From assembly GCA_020086605.1 (NCBI GenBank), contig JACBWW010000016.1, positions 14,425,408 through 14,489,407 on the forward strand: a stretch of DNA of 64,000 bases, read 5' to 3'. Origin of the DNA: Lanius collurio (lineage: Eukaryota; Chordata; Aves; Passeriformes; Laniidae). Positions within the stretch are counted from its first letter, which is position 1. Each line of letters begins with the position of its first letter. Made by a program: the position numbers and the translations under genes. Of this stretch, positions 1-11,872 are shown one piece after another. Below the pieces are notes generated by a model that was not told the origin of the DNA, searched no databases, and saw only the letters and a program-made list of their open reading frames with translations.

Positions 1-3000
1 TAAGTTTTGGAAACATTCATAATAATAACATACTGAACTCAAATTATAGATTAATCATAAATTAACACCAGTATGTTATTCTAAGGAAAAGCTTCTAGGC
101 AGAACAGTGTCAATACTCCCTGAAGCTGAATAAAAATGCTCAGTATTTCCTTTAAATTAAGCTATTTCTTCTGTACTCCTTACTTATTAAACCATAGAAA
201 CAAAACTGAGAGAGACAGGACTAGATCACAGAACAAATTACAGAGCAAACAAAACCACAAAGGCAAATTCCAGACAGATCACAACTATAAATACACATGT
301 GCACATAAATGTCAAGGCAGAGGAGCCAAATCCCTCCCCAGGAAAAGCTTTCACAATTAAGTATCATAATATTTGCAAACCCACATTAATGAATGGAAAA
401 AAGTTATACTTGTCTAGAATGGTTTGAAGAAAGCACACCCATACACAATAAAAAAAAAATTCCTGTAGCATCATCCATTGTTTTCCCAGAAAAAAAAATT
501 TGACAACTCTTCTCCCTACCATCTTTAACTGGACGTAGTTGTCGACTGAGCTATGTTTGAACTTTATATACACTTTATACTGTGAATAAGACCTGGTACA
601 TGCAAACCCCATTCATTAATTCTATTATTAGTAAGAGTTTCACCATAGAACTATTGAGTAGCAGGTATCACACACAGAAATAAATTTTAGAATTAAAAAA
701 AGAAGCAACAATTAGTTGATTTTTAAAAAATATATCTAACAGAAAATGTGAAGTGAAACCTGCAGAACACAGAAGTTCTTTCTAACTGATGGCCCTAAAA
801 GAAAAGCTTCATTTAGTCATGTACTTCATACCCCAGGAACCACCAAAATTATCAAATTTTTACCTCAGTTCTCTGCGGAAACTGCTACTGTTACACAAGT
901 AAAAACTTAACTGTACATAAGGATTCTGGGATTGATTTTACACCTAAATGAATAATCATAAAAGCAAAGTAAAACACCACATAACTTAAAATTAAATTAA
1001 TTATATTAAGCAATACCAGTCCTAGCATCAACAAAAATGTTTTCTATTTTTTATTGGCAATATATGTTTTAAAATCATGTCTATAAAATTACTGGAATAT
1101 ACATGAAATTCTGTTAACAGGCCAAAGGACATATTTTTAAGGTCTTTTGTGGAAAAGCTTACTTTAATATACATTCAGAATTTACAGTTCTAGTATAAAA
1201 TCTCAAACCAGAGATACACTGTTACCAACTTCTGAATCAGCAAAATGAATTTTTAAGAGTGTGATGCACATAGTCTTCAATTTTATTTGGAAAAGACGAT
1301 ATGACAAGACGGCTGCTACCAATTTTTTTTAAAATTAGTTTTTATTTTCTTATTACTTTGTGTAACAATAGACCAAAAGTTGAAATTAAATGCAAAACTG
1401 AAAATGTTCATCATACTTTAAAACTTACTATAGTTTATCATATGCCAAGTCATGGGTTGGGTTCTTCTCTTCAGGAAATTGTTATTTCCATTTCATATGC
1501 ATTATGACCTATTCAGAACTACATAAAATTCCAGAAAAAGGAAAAAGAAAAACTAATTTCAAGTTGATTTCCTATTGAATACAGGAACAACTACCTTCAA
1601 GAATGTGACTAGGGCACTAAGAACACAGGATCAGAACATAGCAAATTTGTATCTCATACCTGATTCTTGTCTACTAAGTCACAATCCCTACTATAGCTGA
1701 AAAACAAAAGTACTCTCGGAATCATCTTCCATAAATTAACTTTTCACCACTAAGAGGGAATGAACCAATACTTGAAAGTAGGCAGAGGTCTTGGGATTCA
1801 GCGATGATGCACTGATTGATGAAAATGCAACTAACTCCCTCTTGGGAGTGCAACTAACCACTTCAGCCAAGTACCAGACAGCACTTAGAAACTCAAAAGG
1901 AAACATCCAAAGTATGGCCACGCAAAGCAACACAAAGTATTTTCATCTACAGATTAAGTCTTCTCTCTTCTGAAAGAATACAGATTCCACAGGTGCTGTT
2001 CAATTCCTTACTTAGATTCTGTGTCCATTTCTATTCCCACCCACATATTTCTGCCAAGGGGTTCCTACCCAATTTGAGTGGTTGGACCAGAAAAAATGTC
2101 AACCATGCAAAACATTTAACAGGTTCTCTCACATTATTGACTATGCCTATTTAACACACTACTACGAACTTCAAGTAGTTAAGAATGTTGTCATACATAC
2201 TTTTGTAAATATCTCTATGGAAAAGTGCACTGTCTTGGTAAGGAGAAATACTCCTGTTATTACCAACCCCCCCCCCCTTCACAACAAAGCTGAAGTTCTG
2301 TTCCTCCAAGGAAATGTTTGATTTTAACAAGTTCTGCAGAATTAGCTACTGAAGTTATCAGTCAGGGGCAAAGAAAGCAGAAAAGTACCCTAGCCAAGCT
2401 TCTTTCTTTCATTTTTACATATCAAATGCCCAGATTTTTGTCCTAACTACCTGCAGCTCTGATGGTTATCATTCAGGAATTTACCCAAGCCTCAAGGAAT
2501 TCTGTTCTGAAATAACCCATATGCAAATGAAGAGTTAGACTTAATCACATATTTATCCCATTGTACTAGTCAGGTTTCTGACTCACATGCCACCAGCCTT
2601 CTCGTGTTGGTTACATAACAAGTACAGATATTTAACATGATGAACAGCTTAATGCTTTGTGGATGTTCAGATTTCCTCCAAGACTAGCTGCTTTTTATCC
2701 AATTGTACAAAGTTTTATAGCCCTTCTGGTAACTGTTTTAAGCAAACACTGTTACAATCCAAGTCTTTCAGATTCTCGAGTGCCAACACAATCAGGCCTT
2801 GAATGTTATCAATAAGGTCACATAAGGCTGATTTACTGGATGTACATATACTGTATACATATCCACGGGCTTCCATGTTACCCTGTTTTCTCAGCACGAA
2901 GAGTACACCACATAAAATATACGCTGTTTACAAAAGGTTAAAAAAGTACTGATTAATTCTATTCAGTGTCTAAAACAATACAAGACTGCTTGGTAGCCCC

Positions 3001-6000
3001 CCCAAAAAAAAGCGTATTAAATATTAGGAGCTACTAGGACACAAAAAACCCAGGAAACATTAATATAATGTGAACACCAATAGTACAGCTACACGGTAAC
3101 ACTCAGCTATTCTGCCTTCTTCAGCTCCCTCAAACCATGTGTATTATTTAAAATCAAAAATGTTCAGAGATCCATAAAAGATAACTAAAAAAAAATACAA
3201 ATATTTCCACATGAGAAACAGCTGAAGAGGACTGAATTCTTCAGTCTCCAAAAACAACACAGACATCCCAAAGGTCTACAAGTTCTACAAACAATGAAGA
3301 AAGGAGGAGATGAATCGTTCATAGTCTATGCCCATTCAAGCCAAAGCTAGAGTGTAATCAGCAAAAGCCAGTTCAAACAACAAAATGTTCTACAAGTGAT
3401 ACAATTCCCTGCCAATGGACACTGGAAACCCAATAACGGTGTCAGTGGGACACTGAAAAAATGCTATAGAAGAGATGCACTGCAAGTTTCTTAACAAAGA
3501 AACTAGAGCAGGAACCTCAGACAATAAAAATATACTAAAAAAACATGTGGACCTCTACTTGTTTGACCTGCAGATGTGTTTATTGTACAAAACTTAGAAA
3601 ATAAGCACTGAATATTAAGTATATCTGTACTGTTTTCCATCTAAGTGAAACAGAGGGGTGTTACTTACAACAAATACACTTTTTAAAAACAGGTATTTAG
3701 TAACACTTGTAAAGCTATTTCCAGTATTCCTGTTTTCTGTAAAAGTGAAGCCTAATTTGACATTCCCAGTCAACGGATTCAGCCCCACTCCTGCAGCACA
3801 AAAGGGGCAGAAATCTCACTGAAACTGTAAGGACAGAATGGCCAGCCCATAGACTACCTCCTTCTGCAGTCCAGCATTCCCCACCCCAGAGACCAGGGCC
3901 AGCTGGCACAAACCAAAGTAACATTTGCTCTGGGCTAGCTGAGACCAGACAGAGGCCAGGCAGCTCAGACCCCGAGAACTGTGACTGGCTCCATACCAGA
4001 TCCCCCACCAACGAATCCCAGCGTAGGAGAACTTCTGTGACCTAATACTAGGATATGTACTGATTAACAGGAAAAGGACAATGGAAAACTCAGCACCAGT
4101 TTCCACAGTAACCTTTGCTAACTTTCCTTCAAGAAACTGGAATTGAAGGCATTTTAAAGGCATTTTAAATGCATTTATTTTAACATCCTACATGAAGTCA
4201 GTTAACACAGTTCTGACCACCCAGGAAACAGGATGAGCAGTATGTTTTATTTCATATCTGGTTTAACTACTGTAGTATAGTGCAACTCCTCTTTTAGCCT
4301 TTCATCTGTAGAAAATGGAGGGTATCTACCACCTACAACAATTTACTGTTGTTTACCTTAACCACAGTAGCAATTCCTTCATCCATAACAAAGTAACCCT
4401 ATGGGTTTTTTTCCACCAAACAGTAGAATTAATAAACTGCTGTCTTAGCAAAGATGTAGCAACACAGAACCAGGGCCTCCACAGAACGAAGATATTTCTC
4501 ACAAGTCAGCTCTTGCAAAAAAATCTCTGTGATGCTGGCACTGACACAACTCAGACATCACCTGATCTGAACCTGCAGTCTGTCTTTACAATGGTTCTCA
4601 GCCTATCATCAGGCATTTGGATTTCTTCTGTTTAAAAAAAAACACTGCCCCAATACACTGCCAGTCTGGAACATTCATTAGTGGAACATAACACATTATA
4701 GAAATATTTTCCTAACTTTGAATATACTTTACAGGTTTACACTGAAGGCTGACAGACTCATCCAGGACTTTATCACTACTTCAGTCATGATCCATAACTA
4801 AGGAACAGACAGAAGTCATGTCTGCAAGTTATTTTTATTTCTTGCAAAAGTATTCGATTTTTTCCTGACATAATTAAGAAGCTATCAATGAGAAACAACT
4901 GAATAAACCTGACAGGAATCATCGTTATAGGTCACACGCAAAAGGGGGGAGGGTGAGGATGGGTGGAAGATGCTTGAACCATCCCTATCCAAGCTCTGCT
5001 TGTGGTTTCTTGAGGTTTCTTTCCCCCTGTAATAATGACAGAAGTTACTAGATTCCAACAGAAAATAAATTATTTTTTCAGCCTTGATGAACAGAAGAAC
5101 TGCAAACACAATTAATCCACTTGGAAAAGCGACTCAACTGTACTGTATTGTTTTAATTGCTGCTACACTCACGCAAGATCAAGGTTATTAATGCCCTACC
5201 AAATAAGGAACTGCCCACATTTTTGCTGTGGACATGTGATCCCACTGTTCTTACATAACCAAAAGGAGGTGGTCACACGAGATGCTTTTTCCAGAGTGTG
5301 CTGGTCAAAATCCCACCCAGCTGCTCTGATTCATGCAGCCAGTTTTACATGCAAGGCTGAAAACACAGGCACTGGACTGTGGTACAAAGACAGGAATTTG
5401 AAAAGGAGATGTCAGCACAATGCTGTTCAGCCTGAAAGGGGAACAGATGTCAGTAAGAATGTACTTCACCTACAGGAGACAGAAAGACTGCCAGCCCTAG
5501 TTATATTTACTACAATCTCCTGTAGTAGAAGTCAAAATAGTTGCTCATTAGTCTTTCCAATGTTTCAACCACACCCTATAGCTAAACTACATTTCATAGT
5601 TGGTTTCTCTCTTCTTAGTCAGCCCAGAAGAGTTTTGAGAAAAGACAGAATGCAGGAGTTTAACAGATCTACTTTGCAATTAATATCTTACATTACTTTA
5701 TTCCTCTAGATTAAATAGTGAATACCTAACTAAGAGTAAAGAAGGTACAAAATGGCAAGAGAAACAACTCAGCACAAAAATATCTAGGTGTTCTGAAGTG
5801 ATAGCAAATTTCAGTATCTATTCTACTAAGAAACTACCAGAAATCTACAGTTCCATGAAAATTTTCCCTCATCCATTATGGAAGTTCAAACTTTGCATGG
5901 AAACAAGTCCTACAGAGAAACGTCACCGTTAAAAAAAAAAAAGATATATTTTCTTCTTACCTTTTCCCTGCCCCTTCAAAAAAAAAAAAAAAAAACCAGT

Positions 6001-9000
6001 ACAAAACCCAGCAGTGAATCAGAGTACAAATGCAAATATATAGTAATGAAAACTATAAAGTTTAATGAAAATATTACACTGAATCAGCTCACTCACAGGG
6101 CATAATCCTAACACACAACAACCTGTAAGAAGGAAGTAAACGATCTCCTTTATATTCTCTGCAGAAAATACCAATCCATACTGAACAGATTTACAGGTAC
6201 TTTTTTGTTGTTGTTTCTTTAAACTAAATTTATAAAATCTACTCTTCTCTTGCACTTTACATCAAGTCAAATCATGACATCCACTGATTTTTTTGAGTGG
6301 TATTTGAGATTAAGCATGCAACATTCATCCCTTTCTAAGCCCGTGTAGCATTGCTATTGATTTATTAAAGAAAAAATATCCTGATACATTCACACTGCAA
6401 ACATTTATTTTTCATGAAATATGCAGGTGTCCCTTACAATAAAGTTCAAGAGGATTTTCAGGTCAGATAAGCTTGTTATAATCACGGGTTTATGGACTGA
6501 AGGGATTAGACATGTAAAGCTTCTAAACCATCTCTTCCATTTTTCTTTCCTCAGACTCAGAAAATATTTACCTTCCTATGTTTAGGATTTTTTTAATATT
6601 TACACTATGACACATGCAAAATTTGTTTTAAAATAAGATGCTCTGACTCACAAATTAACAAATACAATTGTTAGCCTAATTAAACAGTATCAGAATACTA
6701 CTAGAGATCAGGCCTACATAATAGGGACGTAAACCAATCCCTTTAGACCAATCAAGCATTTCAAGACAAGAATTCTGAATATTAATTCTGCCTTAAATAA
6801 GAGAAGTATTTACTCCTTAATTACAGGACTTGAATGCACATTCTTCAGTGCATTGCTGATAGAGGGATACATTAAGACACTACCAGCCTCTATAGCTACT
6901 ACTGCATAATCATTTGTTCACCTTTCAAGTCTCTCAGTGCCCATCGAAGCCTTTCTTAATCCCTATTCATATGCTACTTCCATGCCCAGCTCCATTGCCA
7001 AACCTATTTCAAGCGAGCCCTTTCACTCTTCTCCCCCATCAAGAATTTTGCAGATGCTAACAGCAAATTCTCTGTGCTCTCAAAGCTTTCTCTCCCATGA
7101 CATAGCTACAAAAACATCCAGCCCCCTCAAACAAGTCAGTGGCTGGGCACTGATGACACGTTCATGCTGACTAATATTATCCAGCTGCCTTTTGCACTAC
7201 ATTCTTTCTATACAGTGATTCAGTCTCTTTGCACACTGCAGCTGTATCTAAGGAAGAAGTGAGTGCTCGCTGACTTATCCTTCTATATCTGACACACCCA
7301 ATACAACGGTGGCTTAATACAATTTGATAGCCTCCTATAAGCTAGTGAAAATTTTGAATCAAATACCTATGAAACGAAATTCACAAGAGTAAAACGTGCA
7401 AGGGAACAGCTCTAAAGATTCTACATTTATACAGCTTCTCTTTAAAGTTTTAATACACTAAAGCTTTTTCTAAGAAAGGCAGCATGACTAAATATAAGCC
7501 AAAACCACCAGACATGAGGGGTTTTTTTTTTCAAATTCACTATATAAAAGTTATCCAAATACTATCCAAATTGTGGACCTGGAAATTGTAATTACTACTT
7601 CAATGCACATGTAATAAATATGAAAACTCATGACAGATGAGCAGTTATTTGGATGGAGCACATGCTCAATCTTCTCTCAGTAGTTACTTAAAGGAGTTTT
7701 CTACCAATAACGTTGCAGATCCTGGACCTATTTTGCCCGTGCAGGAGTAGCAGCTGGCAGGATCTGAATCAATCAATTGATCTACATCTCCCAAAGTGAG
7801 GAAATCATCAGAAACCAACTGCAGATTTCAGCACAGCAGCAATGACTTGCAGAAAGCATGGCAGGTACAGGTACAGCTGTCAGGGTGGCTATTCTTCTCT
7901 CATAGAGAACATAAACACTTCTCCTATATAGGTGTTCAGTGTACTGAGGCAAAGCTAAACAGAACATGCTACTCAGAGGGTTGCAGAGGCAACTTCATAA
8001 GAAATGTAATCCTTTGCTTATTGACATTGTGAGGCGTCTCCTTACTTGCACCAGAGAACCACTTCTTTCAGGAGTGCCTTACCTTTTGGTCTGGTCACCA
8101 CAGAGCAAAGTTGAACTGAATTGTAAAAGAGAAAAAAAAACTAACACAACCAACCCAGCAGAATTCAATGCATGCACGCACTGAAGTGGCTTTGGTTATG
8201 CAGAGGATTTGTGCCAGTTCCACATTTTTACAATACCTGAACTAACTAACATAGAAATACCCTCAGGACCTCTTGATAAAAGTAAGGATTTTTTCATACA
8301 CGGTATTTGATTAATATTTTTTTCTTCAGATCTATCCATTACTTAAGTCTGTGACAACCCAAACAAAGAAAGAGTTTTCTGACTTGTCAGATATTTACAC
8401 TAGCTGTTTCTCAGTAAATACATCTAGTAGAATACTCTAGTCTGATGATTACTGCAAAAAACAACCATTATGGCCTGAAGACCATAGGAGATGTCATAAT
8501 CTAGTAAATTCAGTTAAGGAAAACATCTTCCTCCAATCTGTAAAAGAAACCATGAAGAGACCTTTTAAAATTCCATATTCTGCTATTTCTTATATTGCCT
8601 ATTATCTAATTATTAAGATTTTGAATGGCAAGAAAGGTACATTTCTCTACTATTCATCTTTCTTTAGTAAGAATGAGTTACTGTATGAAGTGAACCTTAT
8701 TTTACACAACAAAATCGAACTTCTCGTGCTCTAGCAGCCCAGTGCAATCAACTACTTACATCAAGCACATTTAATTTTGTAGAAGGCAGACAAAGACTGA
8801 GAAAACAGGCAGTGCAGGTAACCTTTTGGACGTGAGAAAGCGGGACATCCTGGTGTGTGCTGGTGTAAAATGCCAGCAAAATACTTGAACAAATACTGCA
8901 TTTAGCACTGCTAAGGGGTTAGATCCTCACCCCACTACATTAACAGATTAAACAGAAAGAACTAATCCCATAGGGATAATTTTATTAACAGAAATACAAT

Positions 9001-10780
9001 TTAATAAAGGGAAATGAAGATAGAGTGCTTAAGAGATGTGGTTTTCTAGCAAATAGATTCTAAGTGCCATCATGGGAAAAACAGAAGCAACTGTTAATGA
9101 AGGTCATTAGATCAACTGAGGAATAGTGAAAGTAAAGGCAAAATAGTTTTTTATTGTTTACAATACTGAGAGATTTTTCTCCTATTCAATTTGCTAAATC
9201 TCATGTTATGACTGTAAAGCCTACAGTGACTTCAACAACTGCACAGATTAAGGAATAATAAATATACTTAATATCGTTCTCAGCTTCCAAATAAAGCATC
9301 ACATCAAAGAGCAGTAAAAAGCTGATAAGAAACTCCTCAAAATTAACATTCACTTATCATCAGTTGTTTATGAATTCAACTAGAACACTTACACAGTACC
9401 AAACAAGAGTGTTGTTACTAGCCCAAGGCATTACAACTGCTTAAAAATAGTCAGCATTACACGGCTATGGGCTTGTCTCACAGAACTTAGTCAGGAAGTA
9501 CCAGCACATTCTGTAACAATGAAAAACAAAGCACACCGATGCTCCCTTCATCCAGTAAGTGGAGAGCCATAAAAAACATAGCCAGTGGCCAGGAGTGGTT
9601 TTAATGTGTCACGGTCAACCACTACTGCTCAACTAATATTATACAAGTCAATGTCTGCTATACACTCAAACTCTTAGTAACTAAGAGAATGAAAAAATAT
9701 TGTTTAGCAATAGCAGCAAAGATTCAAGCATAAGAATTAAACTCCAACCCTCTAAGCCTAATTTCATTTTCTTTCCCCACCCCCTCTAGCTACATTAATG
9801 GAAAGCATAAGCTAATTGTTATGAACAGGCTTTCTCAGCAAAAGTATCACAGCAAGAAGTTTCACCTGGCCTTAGCAATACACTGTCATCTACCTAGAAG
9901 CATGTAGGAATTTCAACTTTGTGGAATATACTACTCTTATAATTCTTCTTAGCTATCTATACTACCTCAAAAGCGTTAGAGGAGCTAAAAATCTAGCCTG
10001 TTCCCAGTTTCCTTTGGTTAAGCTACCTTTACTGGAGAATGCAGGATAATCTGAGCTCAACAGCACTGTAACTTGTGGTCTATTAAAATGATCCCAACTA
10101 CCATCGTCTTAAGGCAGCATGGAACTACAAGACTACACTGAACAACAGGGAAAGGAAATCACTGAGAGGCATTTTCTTATGCGAATCCAAGAGTCTCTGT
10201 ATGCACAGAGCCCCAAACCAGGCAAAGTCCAAAACAACAGTTTCTCAAGGAAAAGCACTGCTAACAAGGAAACACACTCACTTAAGGCTGGAAGAGACTT
10301 GCCACGCTTCAATTTAAAAGCATTTATGTTTAAAAAAAAAGTATGGCATTTATGTAAACCAGAAGCCCATGAAGAAGAAACAGTTAAATGCACATAAATA
10401 TTCTTTAAAAATTGCAAAGTATGAAAGTATTCCTCAGAATGGTACAGAACGCAGTCGTACAGTAGCTGCCCTCTAGTATTATCCACTCGCTACTGCTATG
10501 ATTCCCAAGTAGGTATTTTATGACCTTATCCTGATGTGAAGCCTTGTACAACACCGTCACCCGTATTCAGCATGACAGTTCATCCCCACAGATCATAGGA
10601 CGTTAACACAGCCCAGATTAAAGCCTTTTAAACTCCAATTTTTCATAAAGCTTGTGCTTGCGCAGCTAAGAAAAAAAAACACCCAGCTGTAAAAATCGTA
10701 CATTAGCAATGAACATCTTCAGCTAGGAAATAAACAACCATGGACACTGCAGGAAGAAGCAAGCGAACTCCGTAAAAACA
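1..10780. other. AT-rich non-coding stretch, probable DNAJB4 intron 1
   Basis: No coding exon is supported here on either strand. The open frames are short, begin and end at random relative to splice signals, and none resembles a known protein; the longest is 172 codons at 5191-5709 on the plus strand. The stretch is low in CpG and holds homopolymer runs, for example C at about 2269-2278 and A at about 5931-5943 and 5980-5994. No J-domain coding sequence with its HPD signature was seen. Because a minus-strand splice donor sits at 11281 and DNAJB4 lies head-to-head with FUBP1 in other vertebrates, I infer that this is the first intron of DNAJB4. It could also be plain intergenic DNA if DNAJB4 starts elsewhere. 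Confidence 0.5.
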
Positions 10781-11280
10781 GAGACAGTCCCGTTTCGCGG
10801 GGCGGTGGAACGACCTAAAAATCCACTCGAAGTGAGCGGCCGCGCCCGCAAGATCGCAGCGGGCAGAGGGCCGCGAGCAGCGGCGGGACGGGAGAGCTGC
10901 CGCCTCTGACCTCGGCCCAACGGCTCTGTCGGCTCGGCACCGGCCGGCGAGCCGCCCCTCGCCCCTCCCGCTGCTGACCAGGCCGCCCCGCCAGGCACTA
11001 AGGCGGCTCCCCCGGAAACAGCGCTCGCATTATTGTCTGTGACAACGCCCGGCGGCCGCGCATCGCGGGAGCCTCTCCCTAGAGCCCCGTGGCGCTCAAG
11101 CGGGAAGAAAGAGAGGGCCCCCCCCTCGGCTCAGGGCAGCGTCGCTGCCACCGCCACCGCCCGCTCCTCAGCCCGCCGGGGCACCAGCCGGGAAGGCAGA
11201 GCACGCCCAAAGCGCAGTCCGGCGCGGACAGGCAGCGCGGCTGTAGCCATGGCCCCGTCCCGGGCCCCTCCCGCACTCAC

Positions 11281-11440
11281 CGAGCGCCGCCGCCTCAGCC
11301 CCGGCCAGCCCGACCGCGCTCCCGACAGCGCTAGCACGCAGCCGCCGCTCCACGCGCGCACCCGCGGCTCCACAGCAAGTGACGCGAGAACTGCGCACTG
11401 CCTCACCCCCCGGCCCGCGCGCTCCCCCTCCCTTCGCCCC
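11281..11440 (-). other. DNAJB4: Probable non-coding first exon of the divergent gene (DNAJB4)
   Basis: On the minus strand a near-consensus splice donor, CTCG|GTGAGT, follows position 11281 inside the CpG island. This suggests a first exon transcribed away from FUBP1. Its 5' limit is not visible; 11440 is only a guess placed at the E-box. DNAJB4 (an HSP40 co-chaperone) is the head-to-head neighbour of FUBP1 in mammals, so assignment rests on gene order alone. No DNAJB4 codons are in the window. Confidence 0.4.
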
Positions 11441-11447
11441 ACGTGAC
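11440..11447 (+). promoter_or_regulatory. E-box CACGTGAC
   Basis: A palindromic CACGTG core with a flanking AC matches the USF/MITF-type E-box. It lies between the two divergent transcription units, about 160 bp upstream of the minus-strand donor. Confidence 0.5.
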
Positions 11448-11629
11448 TCTCCCGGCCCTATCAGCAGCGTCTCCAGTTGCTCGCGCCTCGCGTAGAAACA
11501 TCGCGATCTCACCGCCCCCCCTGCAGGGCGCCCCGGGAGGCCCCGCGGGCCCGGCTGGGCGGGGCCGGCCGAAACGCCGCGAGGCTTCTCCGACATTCTC
11601 CGGCGCCCGCAATGAAATCCCGCCCGAGA

Positions 11630-11638
11630 TCTCGCGAG
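11630..11638. promoter_or_regulatory. TCTCGCGAG promoter motif
   Basis: Nine of ten positions of the palindromic TCTCGCGAGA element are present. This element is enriched in CpG-island and two-way promoters of vertebrates. It sits about 120 bp upstream of the FUBP1 start codon. Confidence 0.5.
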
Positions 11639-11696
11639 CTTTCGGCGCGCTCCCCCCGAGCACGATGCCGCGCAGGAATGTGAAAGGCGCGCGCCC

Positions 11697-11707
11697 GCCG
11701 CCATTTT
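11697..11707 (-). promoter_or_regulatory. YY1-type element near the FUBP1 transcription start
   Basis: The plus strand reads GCCGCCATTTT, the exact complement of the YY1 consensus AAAATGGCGGC. YY1 sites of this kind usually lie at or just downstream of the transcription start of TATA-less genes, so the FUBP1 5' UTR probably begins close by. A second partial copy (ATGGCGG) overlaps the start codon. Confidence 0.6.
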
Positions 11708-11758
11708 CTCTCTTTCTTGGCAGGCGGCGGCAGCGGCCGGAGCGGCGCTGGGGTGGCC

Positions 11759-11872
11759 ATGGCGGACTATTCCACGGTGCCCCCTCCTGCTGCGGGCGCG
11801 CCCGGGGGAGGCGGCGGCGGGGCTGGAGGAGTGAACGATGCCTTTAAAGACGCGCTGCAGAGGGCTAGGCAG
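11759..11872 (+). CDS. FUBP1: FUBP1 exon 1
   Basis: Encodes residues 1-38: [10 protein letters not shown], a Gly/Ala-rich run, then the amphipathic helix [14 protein letters not shown], the region known to bind the repressor FIR. The donor is CAG|GTGTGT followed by a GT run; phase 0. Confidence 0.96.

Noticed and set aside
5191..5709. 172-codon plus-strand open frame
   Set aside because: No recognised domain, no fitting splice sites or promoter, and ordinary intronic composition. Consistent with chance.
11585..11598. Possible heat-shock element (TTC-CGA-TTC spacing) in the FUBP1/DNAJB4 promoter
   Set aside because: The central unit matches only one of three bases of GAA, so it is not a credible HSF1 site.
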